Translations under genes and position numbers: made by a program
Assembly: GCA_027943335.1 (NCBI GenBank)
Contig: BSBK01000764.1
Coordinates: forward strand, 939,096 to 1,003,095
Origin: Chamaecyparis obtusa
Lineage: Eukaryota; Streptophyta; Pinopsida; Cupressales; Cupressaceae
Reading direction: 5' to 3'
Length of the DNA stretch: 64,000 bases
The notes under the pieces: generated by a model
Told to the model about the DNA's origin: nothing
Databases searched by the model: none
What the model saw: the letters and a program-made list of their open reading frames with translations, nothing else
Shown: positions 59,514 through 64,000 of the stretch, piece after piece
Numbering within the stretch: the stretch's first letter is position 1
Layout of the letters: the number at the start of each line of letters is the position of its first letter

Positions 59514-59896
59514 ATGAAAGGAGAGAATGAAGTAAAGGATTCTCCAAAGCTGAGAAAAGAAAAGAAAGTGATGTTCAAAAGGAAGAGAATAATAAAAAGA
59601 AGAGGAAGAGAAGTGTAGGAAGTTACAAAAGGTTAATATACAAGGTGTTGAAACAAGTGCATCCCTCCAAGGGAATATCCAATGCTGCCATGGATATCAT
59701 GGAGAGCTTCATGATTGATATTTTTGATAAGATTACTCTTGAGGCTGCTTCTCTACTGAAATATAACAAGATCATGACACTTTCCTCCAGAGAAATTGAG
59801 ATTGCTATCAAGTTTGTTCTGCTTGGAGAGCTAGCTAGGCATGCTGCTTTTGAAGGAAGTAAGGATGTTACCAAGTTTCCTACTGCTCTGGATTAG
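59514..59896 (+). pseudogene. Histone H2B-like gene, divergent, with a tail frameshift
   Basis: The histone fold is open to TAG at 59894-59896: RKRSVGSYKRLIYKVLKQVH, then GISNAAMDIMESFMIDIFDKI, then SSREIEIAIKFVLLGELARH, then EGSKDVTKF. These align with alpha1, alpha2, alpha3 and the alphaC of plant H2B. No ATG lies in that frame; an ATG at 59514 (MKGENEVKDSPK) opens a Lys-rich tail in a neighbouring frame, so one base was probably gained or lost in the tail between 59560 and 59600. Changes at usually fixed sites (KPTITSRE reads IMTLSSRE; KHAVSEGT reads RHAAFEGS) show it is not a recent copy of a core H2B. Intronless, as plant H2B genes are. Confidence 0.8.
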
Positions 59897-60440
59897 GTTT
59901 TGTTGGAAGATTTTAGATTTTTTTTATGTGGTGTTTATGGAAGGCTTGTTTAGAAGTTAGTTTTGGCTTTGGTTTATGTGTGGAAGTTAATGCTAAACTG
60001 GGAACTTAGTGTATGTAAAGAATATATGAATTATGCTATGTATGCTATGAAAAATCTCTGAACTATAAGATTTCTATTATAAAGTTTTTTTTATTAATAA
60101 TGAGAAATATTTTTACAACTCAGCTCAATAAGAGCACTAGAGGAAAGAGCCAAGTAGACAAAACCTTCTGGTATTGCCCTGAAAAATAGAAGAGAAAGGT
60201 TGTCATTAAATGTTACAAACTTCCTATTATACATACGGTGTAATTCATGAGCAATTTACAGTCCACCCAATTTACAGTGCTATATAAATTTGACATGTTA
60301 TGATATTTTGTATCTCCATCTAGTCCAATGAACCAATTGGGTATGCCCTACCCTTGATTGTCTCAAGTATTGCCTCATGGTTTGACTCACGAACCTTCCA
60401 AAGAGTTTTATTTTGCGGTCTTCCCCCATATCTGATTAAG
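59897..60440. other. Spacer after the H2B-like locus
   Basis: AT-rich, no gene recognised. A TTATAAAGTTTTTTTTATTAATAA stretch near 60078 may hold an old polyadenylation region. Confidence 0.4.
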
Positions 60441-60869
60441 TGGACATTTGATGCAATGACAAGGTTTTAATAATGAAGAATCTTTTTGTGTGTCTCCCAA
60501 TCCTCAAACAACCACAACCTAGGGTTCTTCATAGCATACCGTCTAAGCCATGTACCAGTTACAACCACTGCTCCTATAGGGTATTCTAATTCTTCAGCAT
60601 CGATAACTGAGTGATCTGATTTATTTTTTGACTCAACACAATGACACAAATAATAATATGTCCCTTCTTCATTGTCTTTAGGTGCAATAACAACAAAAAT
60701 GTGGCCTGTAATGATATAAACATAATGAGGGACATTAGTTTACTGAATATTTATGATAAAGTACTAAATTTGAGATTATTTGTATGTGAAAAATATAGAC
60801 TTGGTTGTACTAGATCAGATAAGCGATCAAAGTCAATGGATGATTATATTTATGTTGATTGTAGTGATT

Positions 60870-63226
60870 CATGGGGATGATAGGAGGCAAGTGGACTCAA
60901 AATATGTGTATACCATTTGTCAACCCATTCCTTTGACTCACAACCATCCCAATCTTCATCTACACATGATGAACAAAAGCACGCCATATGTCATGTGTGA
61001 ATACTCCATGAACCTTCATTACAACTTCTAAAAGAGTGTAGCTCACTTGATCTTGTCAATGTACAACAATCCTCATATGGTGCAATGTTAGTTTCATCCA
61101 TCAACCAAAAAAATATATGAACCGTAGACTCACCTTCATTACCTAGACCCATTATAGCATTACACCACTAGACAATACATCCTGCATCTGACAATGTTGC
61201 TTTCTCTTTGTACTTTAATTCTTCACATGCTAAGGCTCTTTTAATAAATGCACCTATGCCATCTTGCTCTCCCTTTCCATGACCAACCTCTGTGAAATTC
61301 CACATATATTGAATTTTAGTAATCTTATGCATCCTGCACAACCAATAAAACATTCGAGAATTCTTGAATTAGGATGCACAATTATCTAACCAAATGACAT
61401 GTCGATGATATTGTATGCCCCTATTTGCCAAATGACCATAAAATAGTTAAAAGAAACCATGTACAAACTTTGTAGAATGTGAGCGATCATCACTGATATA
61501 AAAATGATACTCCCTCAATATCTTCCTGTTCTCCTCTGTACTGTCTGGTGCATGCATGAATGCTATATGAAAAAATATAGCAACTTGTTGAGAGCTTTAA
61601 TACTTTGCTTGCACCTCATTCTGTGGTTGTAGTGTGTAGTTCTCTTCAAAGTCCACAACCGAAACAATGGTATCAAGTGGGAATGTGTCCTTGCACAACT
61701 TGAATTGCATATCCAACCATCGTGCTCTATGTGTATGCCTTGCATACTCATAAATAAATTTTTTACAAAAAATGTCCATGAACTGATAAATTGGAATTTT
61801 TTCAATTACTAAATCACATCTTTTAGCCTCTTTTCCATCTTTTAGATTGTATGTCACAGTCTTATATTTTCTAAATTCCACTATTTCATTACCGATTGTA
61901 TGCGTACTCTCCATATGTTGACAAATTGGCAAACATCACAAACCTCCGCAATCTATGCATGTACCATTCAAGCATGAGAGCTTGTAAAATTGTTGACCAT
62001 CCACTCTTTCACATAAAATGGTAGATATTAATTCCCTTGAAGATCTAGGTGGGACATTTATGTTACAATCCTGCAAAACATTGTTAGAGTGCAAACCTAC
62101 ACATATATTCCTATAAAATTCAAAATGGTTAGAAAATTCAATATGTACCCTACAACAAGTTGTGCGTGTGTGATTTATCTTCACATATAAAAAGGTTTAC
62201 ACATTTCAAAATATCTCAAACTAATTTTAATTTGATGATACATATGCATAAATTTTTGCAAAGAATTGTGTCTAAGTTAAATCCAAAAAATGTTTTGGAT
62301 GTGGAACATGAATTTGACTACCAATCCTCCTTCTTACAACATCTCTTTGATTAGGAGATACCCATGTATTATTCTTCCAAAATTCTTCAATCAAAGATTT
62401 CAAAGATTGAACAATTGCTTTATCTTTTCACGGTAGTCTACTAGAAAATGCCCATAACTCATTGCTATTTGGATCTTCCACTCTTTGACACCTTCCCAGG
62501 GCTCTCATTAGAGACTTTCTACTTATTTTCAATGTTTTTCTTGTCTTTCTAATGAGTCAAGATTTCTTCTTTTGAGTGCTTACTATCGTTGATGTAAGTA
62601 CACATCGTGTGACATTACTATCTTTCATGCATGATGTAGAACCCCACACTCTCATATGCAGTCATTAGATTCTTTACAATAGATTTTTCACTTGACTCGT
62701 CCATCATTCTTAGCCCAAGAATCTTCATGATGGGCCTAAATTTTAGATTTCTCATCATTTCAACAAATAGTTGACATCTTCTTGTCATGTTTAAATTCTC
62801 AAAAAGTGATCTCCAAATACGATTAACATTTCCTTGACAAGTACGCTTGGGAATCTTGTCAGGCATTGCTTGCAAAATGTTAGTATCAATATCAATCAAA
62901 TATTTTGGCTTTCCATATTTAATAATTCTAGGAGCATCAAAAATATTAAATGTGAATTGCGTACCATCTTGAGTGCCTTCAACATGAGACAATGTTGTGC
63001 CTACACCTTGGGATGTAGATAATGGTGTGCCTTCAACATGAGACAATGTTATGCCTACACCTTGGGATGTAGATAATGGTGTGCCTTCAACATGATAGAA
63101 GAGTGTGCCCACACCTTCGAAAGTAGACAATGGTGTGCCTTCAACATGATACATTGGTGTGCCTCCACCTTCAGAAGTAGACAATGGTGTGCCTTCAACA
63201 TGATACATTGGTGGTGCCTTGAACAT
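60870..63226 (-). pseudogene. Transposase-like gene, exons with stops (family not assigned)
   Basis: Right to left on the minus strand. 63226-62618: five HVEGTPLST repeats, then KRTCQGNVNRIWRSLFENLN and MKILGLRM. About 62560-62270: QRVEDPNSNELWAF, then NNTWVSPNQRDVVRRRIG, then HPKHFLDLT. From a splice acceptor TTTTGCAG at about 62072: ERVDGQQFYKLSCLNGTCID (zinc-binding), then SVVDFEENYT (first acidic motif, near 61660). Near 61375: WLDNCAS, TAA, FKNSRMFYWL (second acidic motif), then VGHGKGEQDGIGAFIKRA. From 61168: GESTVHIFFWLM, YEDCCTLT, and a Cys-rich end CFCSSCVDEDWDGCE. The D...WxDNCAxxFK...HGKGxxDG order is that of DDE/D-type recombinases of DNA transposons. Several stops make it a pseudogene. 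Confidence 0.65.
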
Positions 63227-63229
63227 TGG
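62973..63229 (-). repeat. 54-bp coding minisatellite, about 4.7 copies
   Basis: GTGCCTTCAACATGA begins copies at 62973, 63027, 63081, 63135 and 63189, exactly 54 apart. On the minus strand each unit encodes 18 residues beginning HVEGTPLST, so the array keeps the reading frame of the transposase-like gene. Confidence 0.95.
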
Positions 63230-63954
63230 ATGATGATGTCTCTTGAACTTGGGAATTCATAGATGATGTCCCCACATCTTCATAATTCAATTGTCTCATT
63301 GCACGCAAGTTTCTCATTCATTGTCTTTTTTATTCTAATTCAAATTCTCTCTTACTTTGTATTGATGTTTCATGTTCCTCATCCAAAGAAAAATCTTCTT
63401 CTATGGTATCTAATTTTTTTTGTTCATGAAGTTGTCTCATTCTTTCCCTTTTCTTCTCTTTGTCTCTTTCATGCTCTTCCGGTGTTAAATTCTTTTTCTC
63501 ATTTCCTTGGCATGATGATGATTTCTACATATGAATTGATTACAATTTTAAAAATATAATATAAATATAAAACAATAAGTCAAATTATAATATAAACCTC
63601 TTACAATATGACAAATTATAATATAAATTCATTACACTTATATCAAATTATGTATTGAACAAGTTTATATCATACCAATTATAAACCAAAACACTCTTTA
63701 TCCACATTTGACATGTAAAAAAATAAAAAACTTACCTCAATCGATAAATTTCTCCTTAATAATTGACTTTCACAATGGTGCAAAGTGAAAACTTGTCACT
63801 ATGGTGCAAAACAATGTTGATTTGTCACTATCAACACCATGGAAAATGAGAACTTGTCGGAGAAAATGCAGAATTCAAAAAACATAAGAAAAAATGGGCC
63901 TCTTTCACGAGATCCTTGGCAAATAAGACCGTTTCTTCTAGTTTTACATAGCGC
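63230..63954 (-). other. 5' region of the transposase-like gene
   Basis: Lys/Arg/Glu-rich minus frames at 63420-63530 (from CTTTTTCTCATTT-type plus sequence) may be an upstream exon. The rest is AT-rich. Start codon and promoter were not identified. Confidence 0.35.
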
Positions 63955-63974
63955 TATAGGGTTTATGCCCTATA
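63955..63974. repeat. Hairpin TATAGGG/CCCTATA near window end
   Basis: Perfect 7-bp arms with a 6-base loop, preceded by GCGC. It shares the CCCTATA core with the palindrome cluster at 47805-47955. Confidence 0.75.
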
Positions 63975-64000
63975 CAAAACAAAAAAGATATTATGGATAG

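Noticed and set aside
59623..59874. Minus ORF of 83 codons
   Set aside because: Antisense shadow of the H2B fold.

Overview
The window reads as nuclear DNA of a vascular plant with a large, repeat-dominated genome. A gymnosperm is plausible but the sequence alone does not prove it. I found no intact host gene, no tRNA or rRNA gene and no CRISPR array. Most of the 64 kb is nested, decayed mobile elements: Ty1/copia, Ty3/gypsy, non-autonomous LTR elements, one LINE, and what look like DNA-transposon genes. Short pieces of plant genes lie among them: a WAK-type receptor ectodomain, a receptor kinase and a histone H2B. || Layout. 1-4591: minus-strand Ty1/copia element cut by the window edge. 4592-6985: 3' end and LTR of a plus-strand gypsy element. 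6990-16522: old non-autonomous LTR element without pol, split by a young, nearly intact copia element (10538-15190, 298-bp LTRs, TSD CCATC). 16523-24800: AT-rich DNA with a WAK-like fragment, a degenerate telomere-type block (CCCTAAA) and GC-rich duplicated islands. 24836-30757: 5'-truncated minus-strand LINE with RT, zf-RVT and RNase H in one frame, followed by an unexpected further ORF that overlaps the pol ORF by 11 nt; a solo LTR (26566-27879, TSD GAAGC) sits inside that ORF. 30760-37994: mostly unassigned, with a PBS and LTR-like stretch near 37 kb. 38000-45392: complete minus-strand gypsy element (TSD ACTTC) carrying only gag and protease. 45398-47720: unassigned DNA with a kinase fragment. 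47723-48031: cluster of long palindromes. 48118-50480: plus-strand gene of many small exons. 51064-57282: 357-bp satellite array. 57283-57334: (AT)n. 57723-59255: gene fragment with a 338-bp tandem duplication. 59514-59896: H2B-like locus. 60870-63226: minus-strand transposase-like pseudogene. A palindrome close to the window end has the same CCCTATA core as the cluster at 47.8 kb. || How the parts relate. The elements are autonomous or parasitic units rather than a pathway. Relative age can be read from LTR divergence: copia 2 about 2 percent by eye, the gypsy element about 7 percent, and the host LTR element of copia 2 about 15 percent. The most unusual items are the LINE with a downstream overlapping ORF, the gag-protease-only gypsy element with a perfect hairpin at its LTR end next to the PBS, and the 47.7-64 kb segment. 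In that segment a mini-exon gene and a transposase-like gene point inward from palindrome-rich ends, which may mark one large uncharacterised DNA transposon.
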